Origin: Allobrachymonas sp.
GTDB lineage: Bacteria > Pseudomonadota > Gammaproteobacteria > Burkholderiales > Burkholderiaceae_C
Assembly (NCBI GenBank): GCA_018054915.1
Contig: JAGPIR010000027.1
Location: 1-10,753, forward strand
DNA: 10,753 nt
Direction: 5' to 3'
Part shown: in pieces, positions 1 to 6,982 of the stretch
Layout of the letters: every line of letters starts with the position of its first letter
Numbering within the stretch: position 1 is the first letter of the stretch
The notes under the pieces: generated by a model
Databases searched by the model: none
Told to the model about the DNA's origin: nothing
Seen by the model: the letters and a program-made list of their open reading frames with translations, nothing else
Made by a program: the position numbers and the translations under genes

Positions 1-14
1 GGCACGGCTTTTTT
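1..14 (+). terminator. Possible 3' half of an intrinsic terminator cut by the window edge
   Basis: The window opens with GGCACGGC followed by six T. The same string followed by seven T occurs at 8749-8763, where it forms the 3' half of a likely terminator after hscB. The upstream stem half would lie outside the window, so this rests on similarity alone. If correct, a gene to the left ends here and potG starts a separate transcription unit. Read as protein, the first 30 bases give a short hydrophobic tail and then TGA, so a coding end is the alternative. Confidence 0.25.
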
Positions 15-77
15 CTTGGTATTTGCCTGAACCGGGAGCCAAACGGTTCGCTGCATGTCGCTGGGGGAGTGCTTGTT

Positions 78-1181
78 GTGACGAACGCGATGCCTGAAGA
101 AGGGTTTCTGACCACCGAACGCCTGGTCAAGCGTTTTGGCGACGTGGCCGCGGTCAATGAGGTGTCGCTGTCCATCCGCAAGGGTGAAATCTTTGCCCTG
201 CTTGGCAGTTCAGGCTGCGGCAAATCGACCCTGCTGCGCATGCTGGCCGGGTTCGAAGAACCAACTTCCGGGCGCATTCTGTTGGGCGGGCAGGACATTG
301 CCAGCTTGCCGCCTTACGAGCGGCCCATCAACATGATGTTCCAGAGCTACGCGCTGTTTCCTCACCTCAGCGTGGCCGACAACATTGCCTTTGGCCTCAA
401 GCGTGAGGGCATGCCAAGGGAGCAGATCGCCCAACGGGTGGACGAAATGCTGCAGCTCGTGCGCCTGCGCGATTACGCCACGCGCAAACCCCATCAGCTG
501 TCCGGCGGCCAGCAGCAGCGCGTGGCGCTGGCGCGCAGTCTGGCCAAGCGGCCGCAGTTGCTGCTTCTCGATGAGCCGCTGGGCGCGCTCGACAAGAAGC
601 TGCGTGAACAGACCCAGTTCGAACTGGTCAACATCATCGAATCGGTGGGGGTGACGGTCGTGATGGTGACACACGACCAGGAAGAGGCCATGACCATGGC
701 CAGCCGCATTGCCGTGATGAGCGAAGGCCGGGTGCTGCAGATCGGCAAGCCGCAGGAGGTGTACGAATACCCCAACTGCCGCTTCGTGGCCGACTTCATC
801 GGCAACGTCAACCTGCTCGATGGCACGGTACGCAGCAGCGAGCCGGCCCAGACCTTGGTCGATACGCCCCTGGGCCTGGTGGAGGTGGGACATGGCGTGT
901 CGGTGGCCGAAGGCATGCCGATCAGCATTGCCATCCGCCCCGAAAAAATCCGCATCAGCGCTGGGCCACCGGATGCTAGCCGCCGCAATGTGTTTCGCGG
1001 CAAGGTCATCGAAATTGCCTATTTGGGCGATGTCAATATCTACATTGTGCTTATGCCCAACGGCACCCGCGTGAAAATCACCGACATCAACGCCCTGCAT
1101 GAATCCGAAGCGGGTATCACCTGGGAAGACGAAGTCTATTTCTGGTGGCACCCGCTGGCCGCCGTGGCGCTGACGCATTGA
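78..1181 (+). CDS. potG: Polyamine (putrescine-type) ABC transporter ATP-binding protein, PotG-like
   Basis: Cytoplasmic ATPase that would drive polyamine import with the two permeases encoded downstream. All ABC motifs are visible (numbering from the GTG at 78, 367 aa): Walker A GSSGCGKST at 43-51, Q-loop Q89 in MMFQSYALFPHL, signature LSGGQQQR from 141, Walker B LLLLDEP with D165 and E166, and H-loop H199 in THDQEEA. The last roughly 110 residues fit the TOBE-like domain of PotA/PotG/MalK-type ATPases, and the total length is normal for PotG. The GTG at 78 is preferred because GGGGGAG at 63-69 lies 8 nt before it; GTG at 69 overlaps that site and ATG at 90 is too far away. The stop is 20 nt before potH. 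Putrescine or spermidine specificity comes from family resemblance only; a related substrate is possible. Confidence 0.9.
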   Translation: MTNAMPEEGFLTTERLVKRFGDVAAVNEVSLSIRKGEIFALLGSSGCGKSTLLRMLAGFEEPTSGRILLGGQDIASLPPYERPINMMFQSYALFPHLSVADNIAFGLKREGMPREQIAQRVDEMLQLVRLRDYATRKPHQLSGGQQQRVALARSLAKRPQLLLLDEPLGALDKKLREQTQFELVNIIESVGVTVVMVTHDQEEAMTMASRIAVMSEGRVLQIGKPQEVYEYPNCRFVADFIGNVNLLDGTVRSSEPAQTLVDTPLGLVEVGHGVSVAEGMPISIAIRPEKIRISAGPPDASRRNVFRGKVIEIAYLGDVNIYIVLMPNGTRVKITDINALHESEAGITWEDEVYFWWHPLAAVALTH

Positions 1182-1201
1182 CGGCAGGAGAGGGGCGTGC
1201 G

Positions 1202-2167
1202 ATGAACCAGCGATTAGAGCGTTTCTACAGAAAACTGCGCAGCGGGCGCACGGCCGTCATCAGCGTGCCCTATCTGTGGTTGATCATCTTTTTCGCGCTG
1301 CCGTTCGTGATCCTGCTGCGCATCAGCGTCACGCATGTGGGTCCCGACGGCGATCCCTTTGCGCCCCTCTACGTGGTTGTTAACGGCACGGTCCAGTGGC
1401 TGCTGCGTTACGAAAATTACCTGACTGTCTTTCGCGATAGCCCGGACATGGGCGGGCAGACGGGCCCGCTGGGGCAGACCATCTATTTCACGGCGTATCT
1501 CACGTCGCTGCGCTATGCGGCGTTTACCACCGTCTTGTGTTTGCTGCTGGGTTATCCGTTTGCCTATTTCATTGCCCGTAGCCGGGAGAGCCTGCGCAAT
1601 CCGCTGTTGATGATGGTGATGCTGCCATTCTGGACGTCGTTGCTGCTGCGCGTGTATGCCTGGAAGGGTCTGCTGTCGGATCAGGGGTTCTTCAACCAGA
1701 TTTTCATGGCGCTCGGATTGGTGAACGAGCCGCTGCAGATGCTGTACAGCGACGTGTCGATGCTGGTGGGAATGACCTATATCTATCTGCCATTCATGGT
1801 GCTGCCGCTGTACGCCAATCTGGTGAAAATGGACACGCGCCTGCTGGAGGCCGCACATGACCTGGGTGCCAGTCCGTGGAAGGCGTTCTGGCTCATCACC
1901 GTTCCGCTGAGTCGCGCGGGCATCATCGCCGGGTGCATGCTGGTGTTCATTCCTGCGCTGGGCGAATTTGTCATTCCTTCCCTGCTGGGCGGTGCCGAAA
2001 ACATCATGATCGGCCGCGTGGTATGGGACGAGATGTTTGCCGCCAACAACTGGCCGCGCGCGTCGGCCCTGGCAGTGATCATGATCCTCATGATCCTGGT
2101 TCCGCTGGCTCTGTACTATTACTACAGCGGCAAGCAGGATCAGTTACAGGCGCAGAAGGGACGGTGA
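1202..2167 (+). CDS. potH: Polyamine ABC transporter permease, PotH/PotB-like
   Basis: Inner-membrane permease of 321 aa, one half of the transport channel. Several hydrophobic segments are evident, roughly at residues 18-41, 105-125, 133-152, 185-205, 240-260 and 288-308. The long periplasmic stretch after the first segment is typical of PotH/PotB. The EAA motif that docks on the ATPase lies at 216-235 (EAAHDLGASPWKAFW with VPL following). ATG 1202 is chosen because a purine-rich GGCAGGAGAGGGG sits just upstream; an earlier in-frame start at 1145 would overlap potG. The gene lies 20 nt after potG and 2 nt before potI, so the three are surely one operon. The fold and family are certain; the exact substrate is inferred. 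Confidence 0.9.
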   Translation: MNQRLERFYRKLRSGRTAVISVPYLWLIIFFALPFVILLRISVTHVGPDGDPFAPLYVVVNGTVQWLLRYENYLTVFRDSPDMGGQTGPLGQTIYFTAYLTSLRYAAFTTVLCLLLGYPFAYFIARSRESLRNPLLMMVMLPFWTSLLLRVYAWKGLLSDQGFFNQIFMALGLVNEPLQMLYSDVSMLVGMTYIYLPFMVLPLYANLVKMDTRLLEAAHDLGASPWKAFWLITVPLSRAGIIAGCMLVFIPALGEFVIPSLLGGAENIMIGRVVWDEMFAANNWPRASALAVIMILMILVPLALYYYYSGKQDQLQAQKGR

Positions 2168-2169
2168 AT

Positions 2170-3006
2170 ATGGCGGCTGCACTGCAACGTTTTACGGAAC
2201 GGCACATTGGCAAGGCGTGGATCGCTGCGATTTTTGCCTTTCTGTACCTGCCGCTGGGCTATCTCGTCCTGTTTTCCTTCAACAGCACCCGGCAGGACAC
2301 GCGCTTCACCGGCTTTTCCGTGCGCTGGTACGAAGCCCTGTTCAATGATTCGCGGTTGGTCGAGGGTTTTCTGCTCTCCTTGCGCGTAGCCATGGTCAGT
2401 GCCACGCTGTCGGCCGTGCTGGGCACTTTGGCTGCTTTCGTGCTGGTGCGCTACAAGAAATTTCCGGGGCGCTCGGTTTTCTCCGGCATGATCAATGCTC
2501 CCCTGGTCATGCCGGAAGTCATCATCGGCCTGTCACTGCTGCTCATGATGGTGGCGATTCAGCGTTCGGTGGGTTGGCCGGATCGCGGCACCGTCACGAT
2601 TGTTTTCGGGCACACCCTGCTGGGCATGGCCTACGCCACGGTGGTGGTGCAGTCGCGCCTGCAGGAAATGAACCGCTCACTTGAAGAAGCCGCCATGGAT
2701 CTGGGCTGCAGGCCGTTTCAGGTTTTTACGCTCGTCACCCTGCCCAGCATTGCCCCGGGCATTGTTGCAGCATGGCTGCTGGCCTTCACCCTGTCGTTCG
2801 ATGATCTGGTGATTTCGGAATTTCTTTCGGGTCCGGGCGTCACGACGCTGCCGCAGGTCATTTTTTCGTATGCGCGCCGCGGGGTCAATCCCACCATTTT
2901 CGCGGCTGCGGCGCTGCTCATCGTCGTAGTGACCCTGGCCGTCATCATCTACAGCATCGTGCTGGCTCGGCAAAGCCGCCGGCGCATGAAGGCCGGGAAA
3001 GGCTGA
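2170..3006 (+). CDS. potI: Polyamine ABC transporter permease, PotI/PotC-like
   Basis: Second inner-membrane permease (278 aa). It opens with a hydrophobic segment at about 17-36, followed by the FSFNS motif and a WYEALFND stretch that are typical of PotI/PotC. Further membrane segments lie near 68-93, 105-130, 143-163, 193-215 and 240-265. The EAA loop is at 172-191 (EEAAMDLGCRPFQVFTLVTL). ATG 2170 follows the potH stop by 2 nt and has GAAGGGA upstream; the longer open frame to the left runs inside potH and is not real. The stop is only 16 nt from the hisD stop on the other strand, and I see no terminator between them. The binding protein potF, usually beside these genes, is not in the window and may lie to the left. 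Confidence 0.9.
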   Translation: MAAALQRFTERHIGKAWIAAIFAFLYLPLGYLVLFSFNSTRQDTRFTGFSVRWYEALFNDSRLVEGFLLSLRVAMVSATLSAVLGTLAAFVLVRYKKFPGRSVFSGMINAPLVMPEVIIGLSLLLMMVAIQRSVGWPDRGTVTIVFGHTLLGMAYATVVVQSRLQEMNRSLEEAAMDLGCRPFQVFTLVTLPSIAPGIVAAWLLAFTLSFDDLVISEFLSGPGVTTLPQVIFSYARRGVNPTIFAAAALLIVVVTLAVIIYSIVLARQSRRRMKAGKG

Positions 3007-3022
3007 ACGGGGCTGTTTGTTG

Positions 3023-4495
3023 TTATTCCGCGGGCGGGTGCAGGCGCATTTCCGCCGCGCGGGCATGGGCCTGGAGGCCCTCTCCATGGGCGAGCACGCT
3101 GGCAATCCGGCCCAGAGTCTGTGCGCCGTGTTCACTCACTTCAATGAGACTGCTGCGCTTCTGGAAGTCGTATACGCCCAGGGGCGAGGAGAAGCGCGCC
3201 GTACCGCTGGTGGGCAGCACGTGGTTGGGACCGGCGCAATAGTCGCCGAGTGATTCGCTGGTGTAGGCGCCCAAGAAGATCGCTCCGGCGTGGCGCAGCA
3301 GGGGCTCCCAGCGGTGCGGTTCGCGGCTGCTGATTTCGAGGTGCTCGGGCGCGATGCGGTTGGACAGTTCACAGGCCTCTTCCATGCTGCGGGTGCGGAT
3401 CATTACGCCGCGGCCTTGCAGGCTTTGGGCAATGATGGCGGCACGGGGCAGCGTGTTGAGCAGACGCTGCATTTCGCGCTGCACAGCGTCGATATAGGCG
3501 GCGTCAGGGCACAGCAAAACGGCCTGCGCCAGCTCATCGTGTTCGGCCTGGCTGAACAGGTCCATGGCCACCCATTCTGGAGGTGTGCTCCCGTCGGCCA
3601 GCACCAGGATCTCGCTTGGTCCGGCAATCATGTCGATGCCAACCGTGCCGAACACCCGGCGCTTGGCGCTGGCCACATAGGCGTTGCCGGGGCCGGTGAT
3701 CTTGTCCACCTTCGGGATGGTGGCCGTGCCATAGGCAAGCGCCGCAATGGCCTGCGCGCCGCCGATGGTGAAGGCGCGGCTCACGCCTGCCACATAGGCG
3801 GCAGCCAGCACCAGCGGGCTGCGCTCGCCATGTGCGGGTCCGGATTTTGGCGCGTGCAGGTTGTCGTCGGGCGCGCTGTGGCCCGGGGCCGTTTCATGGT
3901 GGTGCGGGGCCGTTTCCGGCACGACGCCTGCGCCGCCCGTGGCTACGCTGCCCCGCACGGGCGTGGGCACGACCATGATGATTTCTTGCACGCCAGCCAC
4001 ATGTGCCGGCACCGCGTTCATGATCAGGCTGCTGGGGTAGGCGGCCTTGCCGCCCGGAACGTAAATGCCTACGCGATCCAGTGGCGTGACCTTTTGTCCG
4101 AGCAGGCTGCCGTCGGCGTCGCGGTAGCTCCAGCTTTCGCCGGTATGTTTCTTCTGTGCTTCGTGGTAGCTGCGCACGCGCGCCACGGCAGCTTGCAGGG
4201 CATTTTGTTGTCCGGCGGGCAGGCCGTCGAAAGCTGCCCTGAAATCGTCTTGCGTGAGTTCCAGCGCCTGCATGCTGTTGGCCTGCAGACCATCGAACCG
4301 AGCCGTGTATTCGAGCACGGCCGCATCGCCGCGCGTGTGCACGTTGACCAGGATGTCGGCTACGCGCTGTTCGATCGAGGCGTCGGTGTCGGCGCTCCAG
4401 TGCAGGCGGCGGGCGAAGGCGGCTTCAAAATCAGGTTGGGTGGTTTCCAGCCGCAAGGGGTTGGCGTTCAGGGTAGAGGCGTGTGAAATATCCAT
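3023..4495 (-). CDS. hisD: Histidinol dehydrogenase with an extra internal loop
   Basis: Oxidises L-histidinol to L-histidine with two NAD+, the last two steps of histidine synthesis, as a zinc-dependent cytoplasmic dimer. Numbered from ATG 4495 (490 aa), the expected residues are present: zinc ligands Q316 and H319 (DLFSQAEHDE), D418 (SESLGD) and H477 (GEGLQAHA), and the catalytic pair E384-H385 (IAPEHLEIS). The NAD-site stretch VGIYVPGG is also there. HisD is usually about 430-440 aa; the excess is a low-complexity His/Pro/Ala/Gly insertion at about residues 180-222, between MVVPTP and GERSPLVLAAA. GTG 4501 is an equally possible start; neither has a strong ribosome site. The gene stands alone, convergent with potI and divergent from iscR, with no other his gene nearby. 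Confidence 0.93.
   Translation of the reverse strand: MDISHASTLNANPLRLETTQPDFEAAFARRLHWSADTDASIEQRVADILVNVHTRGDAAVLEYTARFDGLQANSMQALELTQDDFRAAFDGLPAGQQNALQAAVARVRSYHEAQKKHTGESWSYRDADGSLLGQKVTPLDRVGIYVPGGKAAYPSSLIMNAVPAHVAGVQEIIMVVPTPVRGSVATGGAGVVPETAPHHHETAPGHSAPDDNLHAPKSGPAHGERSPLVLAAAYVAGVSRAFTIGGAQAIAALAYGTATIPKVDKITGPGNAYVASAKRRVFGTVGIDMIAGPSEILVLADGSTPPEWVAMDLFSQAEHDELAQAVLLCPDAAYIDAVQREMQRLLNTLPRAAIIAQSLQGRGVMIRTRSMEEACELSNRIAPEHLEISSREPHRWEPLLRHAGAIFLGAYTSESLGDYCAGPNHVLPTSGTARFSSPLGVYDFQKRSSLIEVSEHGAQTLGRIASVLAHGEGLQAHARAAEMRLHPPAE
3830..3958 (-). other. Low-complexity insertion within hisD
   Basis: This codes for the roughly 43 extra residues of HisD, rich in Ala, Pro, Gly and His. 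A 12-nt direct repeat CGGGGCCGTTTC occurs at 3884-3895 and 3905-3916. The 21-nt period gives an in-frame seven-residue duplication, ETAPHHH then ETAPGHS. The reading frame is kept on both sides and all catalytic residues remain, so the protein is probably active with a longer surface loop. The boundaries are approximate because they come from memory of other HisD proteins. Confidence 0.7.
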
Positions 4496-4605
4496 CTTCA
4501 CATTGTAGAAAAAATGACCAAACTGGGACAGTCTACATGCGTGCGCCGCGCGAAAAACCTCGCTGGCGCTATCGGGGCGTCAGGCATGCAATTATGGAAT
4601 CGTGT

Positions 4606-4630
4606 ATACTTGACAAAAAAGGTCAGGATA
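4606..4630 (+). promoter_or_regulatory. IscR type-1-like operator overlapping a -35 box
   Basis: The 25 bases from ATACTTGAC to GTCAGGATA match about 19 of 25 positions of the type-1 IscR consensus known from E. coli. The core is TGAC, seven bases, GTCA, with the correct spacing. A perfect -35 hexamer TTGACA lies inside it at 4610-4615, so bound [2Fe-2S]-IscR would block the promoter. A convincing -10 at the right distance is not visible. The site is about 157 nt before the iscR start, which implies a long leader. It also lies 111 nt upstream of divergent hisD. Confidence 0.6.
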
Positions 4631-4675
4631 AGCTTCTTGATTGAATTGCACGTGCTGGCAGAAGATCTGGCCATA

Positions 4676-4708
4676 ATGGCCCCATATCCTTCTATGATAT
4701 GGGGCCAT
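4676..4708. repeat. Perfect 13-bp inverted repeat in the iscR leader
   Basis: The arms ATGGCCCCATATC (4676-4688) and its exact complement (4696-4708) flank a 7-nt loop. As RNA this would be a stable hairpin in the iscR 5' leader. No T-run follows on either strand, so it is not a standard intrinsic terminator. The string GGCCATAA occurs at 4669-4676 and again at 4703-4710, so the motif recurs around the hairpin, and GGCCATAATGGCC at 4669-4681 is itself a palindrome. Possible roles are a regulator site, an RNA element or an insertion scar; the sequence does not decide. Confidence 0.75.
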
Positions 4709-4786
4709 AAATGACCGCCAGCCGATGGTGTCGTATGCACCGTGTCTGGGATGCATTGGTATATCGCTGAAAAAGGAAGAGGAACC

Positions 4787-5326
4787 ATGCGTTTAACTAC
4801 AAAAGGACGTTTTGCTGTTACCGCCATGATCGATCTGGCCCTGCGCATGCAGTCCGGTCCGGTGACGCTGGCGGCTATCAGCCAGCGCCAGCAAATTTCC
4901 CTTTCGTATCTGGAGCAATTGTTTGGAAAGTTGCGCCGCAACAAACTGGTGGAGTCCACGCGCGGGCCCGGTGGCGGCTACACGCTGGCCAGGAAAGCGG
5001 CTGACATCACCATTGCGGACATCGTTTTATCGGTTGACGAGCATCTGGATGCCACCAATTGCGGGGGCAAGGAAGATTGCATGGGCGCGCACAACGGCCC
5101 TTGCATGACCCACGACCTCTGGACCGCCCTCAATGAACGCATGCTTGAGTTTCTGCGCTCGGTCACTCTGCAGAAACTCGTGGATGACCAGTTGGCCAAG
5201 GGTGTGCAGGTGGAAGAGAAGGTGCTGACGCGCAAGCCGATTGCCTCGACTCCGGTGCTCAAGCCCGTGCGGGTGAATGCGCCTAATTCGGTGTTTGCGC
5301 TGGGTAGCGGCAATTATTCCAAGTGA
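4787..5326 (+). CDS. iscR: Fe-S cluster-sensing Rrf2-family regulator IscR
   Basis: Transcription factor (179 aa) that carries a [2Fe-2S] cluster when cluster supply is good and then represses the isc operon. The N-terminal winged helix reads MRLTTKGRFAVTAMIDLA, with SYLEQLFGKLR and GPGGGYTLAR as usual for the family. Cluster ligands are C92, C98, C106 and H109. The third Cys and the His are each two positions later than in E. coli IscR (C104, H107) because the loop between C98 and C106 is longer. The C-terminus after about residue 145 is an extra Lys/Pro/Val-rich tail. ATG 4787 is preceded by AGGAAGAGGA; the 15-residue upstream extension does not look like the family. It is first gene of the isc cluster, 58 nt before iscS, with an IscR-like operator upstream suggesting autorepression. 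Confidence 0.93.
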   Translation: MRLTTKGRFAVTAMIDLALRMQSGPVTLAAISQRQQISLSYLEQLFGKLRRNKLVESTRGPGGGYTLARKAADITIADIVLSVDEHLDATNCGGKEDCMGAHNGPCMTHDLWTALNERMLEFLRSVTLQKLVDDQLAKGVQVEEKVLTRKPIASTPVLKPVRVNAPNSVFALGSGNYSK

Positions 5327-5384
5327 TCCGGATACGCCAGTTGCATGCTGATGCCGTGCGGACATTTTTTGGAGCAAGAAAGAC

Positions 5385-6599
5385 ATGACGCCTCATTTCC
5401 CCATCTATCTTGACTATGGAGCAACCACGCCGGCCGATCCGCGCGTGGTCGACGCCATGATTCCCTGGTTGCGCGAGCATTTCGGCAACGCCGCCAGCCG
5501 CAGCCATGCCTGGGGCTGGGAAGCGGAAGAAGCGATTGAAAAGGCGCGCGGCCATGTGGCCGACCTGATTCATGCCGATCCGCGCGAAATCGTCTGGACC
5601 AGCGGAGCTACCGAATCCGACAACCTGGCGCTCAAGGGAGCGGCCCATTTCTACAAGGACAAGGGCAGGCACCTGATCACCGTCAAGACCGAGCACAAGG
5701 CCGTGCTGGATACCATGCGTGAACTGGAGCGCCAGGGCTTCGAGGTGACTTATCTGGACGTGCAGGAAAACGGCCTGCTTGACTTGGACGTGCTCAAGGC
5801 CGCTATCCGCCCCGACACCATTCTTATCAGCGTGATGTTCGTCAACAACGAAATCGGCGTGATTCAGGATATTGCCGCCATCGGTACCCTGTGCCGTGAA
5901 AAAGGCGTGCTGTTGCATGTGGATGCCGCGCAGGCCACCGGCAAGATCGCCATTGACGTGCAAACCCTGCCTGTTGACCTGATGAGCCTGGCCAGCCACA
6001 AGACTTATGGCCCCAAGGGGATCGGCGCCCTGTATGTGCGGCGTAAACCCCGCGTGCGCATCGAGGCCCAGATGCACGGCGGCGGTCACGAACGCGGCAT
6101 GCGCTCGGGCACCTTGCCCACCCATCAATGCGTGGGCATGGGTGAAGCTTACCGGTTGGCGAAGCTGGAAATGGAAAAGGATTGCGAACACGCGCGCAAA
6201 CTGCAATTGCGTCTGCTCAAGGGGCTAAACAAAATTGACCAGGTTTTCGTCAATGGTGACCTGGAGCGCCGCGTGCCGCACAACCTGAACATGAGCTTCA
6301 ATTTTGTCGAGGGCGAGTCGCTCATCATGGGCATCAAGGGCATTGCCGTATCCAGCGGTTCGGCATGCACCAGCGCGAGTCTGGAGCCCAGCTATGTGCT
6401 GCGCGCGCTGGGCCGTAGCGACGAATTGGCACATTCTTCCCTGCGCATGACCATCGGGCGGTTCACCACCGAAGAGGAAATTGATTACGCCATCCACAGC
6501 ATTTCCGAGAACGTGGCCAAGTTGCGCGAACTCAGCCCCTTGTGGGAAATGCATCAGGAGGGTGTGGATTTGAACAGTATCGAATGGGCTGCACACTGA
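5385..6599 (+). CDS. iscS: Cysteine desulfurase IscS
   Basis: PLP enzyme (404 aa, the same length as E. coli IscS) that removes sulfur from L-cysteine and holds it as persulfide for transfer to IscU and other acceptors. The internal aldimine lysine is K206 in SHKTYGPKG, H104 lies in KTEHKAVLD, and the persulfide cysteine is C328 in SSGSACTSASLEPSY, all at the E. coli positions. The C-terminus ends in SPLWEMHQEGVDLNSIEWAAH-like form, as expected for the IscU-binding tail. One unusual substitution is the N-terminal LDYGATTP instead of LDYSATTP. ATG 5385 has TTTTGGAG about 11 nt upstream. The next open frame starts 2 nt after its stop. Confidence 0.96.
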   Translation: MTPHFPIYLDYGATTPADPRVVDAMIPWLREHFGNAASRSHAWGWEAEEAIEKARGHVADLIHADPREIVWTSGATESDNLALKGAAHFYKDKGRHLITVKTEHKAVLDTMRELERQGFEVTYLDVQENGLLDLDVLKAAIRPDTILISVMFVNNEIGVIQDIAAIGTLCREKGVLLHVDAAQATGKIAIDVQTLPVDLMSLASHKTYGPKGIGALYVRRKPRVRIEAQMHGGGHERGMRSGTLPTHQCVGMGEAYRLAKLEMEKDCEHARKLQLRLLKGLNKIDQVFVNGDLERRVPHNLNMSFNFVEGESLIMGIKGIAVSSGSACTSASLEPSYVLRALGRSDELAHSSLRMTIGRFTTEEEIDYAIHSISENVAKLRELSPLWEMHQEGVDLNSIEWAAH

Positions 6600-6601
6600 A
6601 A

Positions 6602-6982
6602 ATGCACAGAATGCGCTGCTGGCGGGTTGGCGTGGCGGCGGCTGTTCCTGCCCACGCTTACCGCAATGCGGCCTGTCTGCTGACGGGACGCATCGAGCAG
6701 GTGGAGCGGCAACCGTTGCAGGAAGTTGTGCTGCGGGTGCAAGTGATGGGCGTGAGCGACAACAATGTCCATGCCAATGAAGTGGAATGCGGCAAGGTGT
6801 TTCGCGCCGGGTCGCGCTTGTGGGTTAGCCTACATGAAAGCGCATTTGTTTCGGGTCGCATGCCCCGTGTGGGCGAGCAGGCTTGGTTGTCCTTGCGTTA
6901 CATGGACGGTGGCGCCATATTGCGCAAGTACGAGTGGATGACGCGCAAGGCGTATCTGGAGAGGAAAGATGGCATACAGTGA
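6602..6982 (+). CDS. Unknown protein encoded between iscS and iscU
   Basis: I do not recognise this family. From ATG 6602 it is 126 aa. Residues 1-25 look unconstrained. From about residue 26 the sequence looks like a small beta-rich domain: LLTGRIEQV, EVVLRVQVMG, SRLWVSLHE and QAWLSLRYMDG are amphipathic strand-like stretches, ending in a basic segment KYEWMTRKAYLERKDG. Cysteines are at 6, 25 and 63, with no metal motif and no signal peptide. An OB-like or small barrel fold is a guess. Evidence that it is real: codon use matches the neighbours, it fills the whole gap from 2 nt after iscS to 14 nt inside iscU, and no better frame covers the gap. ATG 6602 has no clear ribosome site, so translation may depend on reinitiation after iscS, or the start may be later (ATG 6611 or GTG 6632). 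Confidence 0.6.
   Translation: MHRMRCWRVGVAAAVPAHAYRNAACLLTGRIEQVERQPLQEVVLRVQVMGVSDNNVHANEVECGKVFRAGSRLWVSLHESAFVSGRMPRVGEQAWLSLRYMDGGAILRKYEWMTRKAYLERKDGIQ

Noticed and set aside
210..1178. 322-codon open frame on the minus strand opposite potG
   Set aside because: Antisense shadow; composition dominated by His, Gln and Arg as expected from reading GC-rich coding DNA backwards, and potG is unmistakable.
3290..4486. 398-codon open frame on the plus strand opposite hisD
   Set aside because: It is the antisense shadow of hisD, rich in Gly/His/Ala/Arg without any domain; hisD on the minus strand has all its catalytic residues.
4676..4708. The iscR-leader hairpin as an intrinsic terminator of hisD or an attenuator
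   Set aside because: No T-run follows on either strand and it lies upstream, not downstream, of hisD, so a classical terminator is not supported.
4742..4786. Fifteen-residue N-terminal extension of IscR from the GTG/ATG-like start at 4742
   Set aside because: The family starts at MRLTTKGRF and a strong ribosome site precedes ATG 4787.
5283..6206. 307-codon open frame on the minus strand opposite iscS
   Set aside because: Antisense shadow of iscS, low-complexity His/Ala/Gly composition and no recognisable motif.
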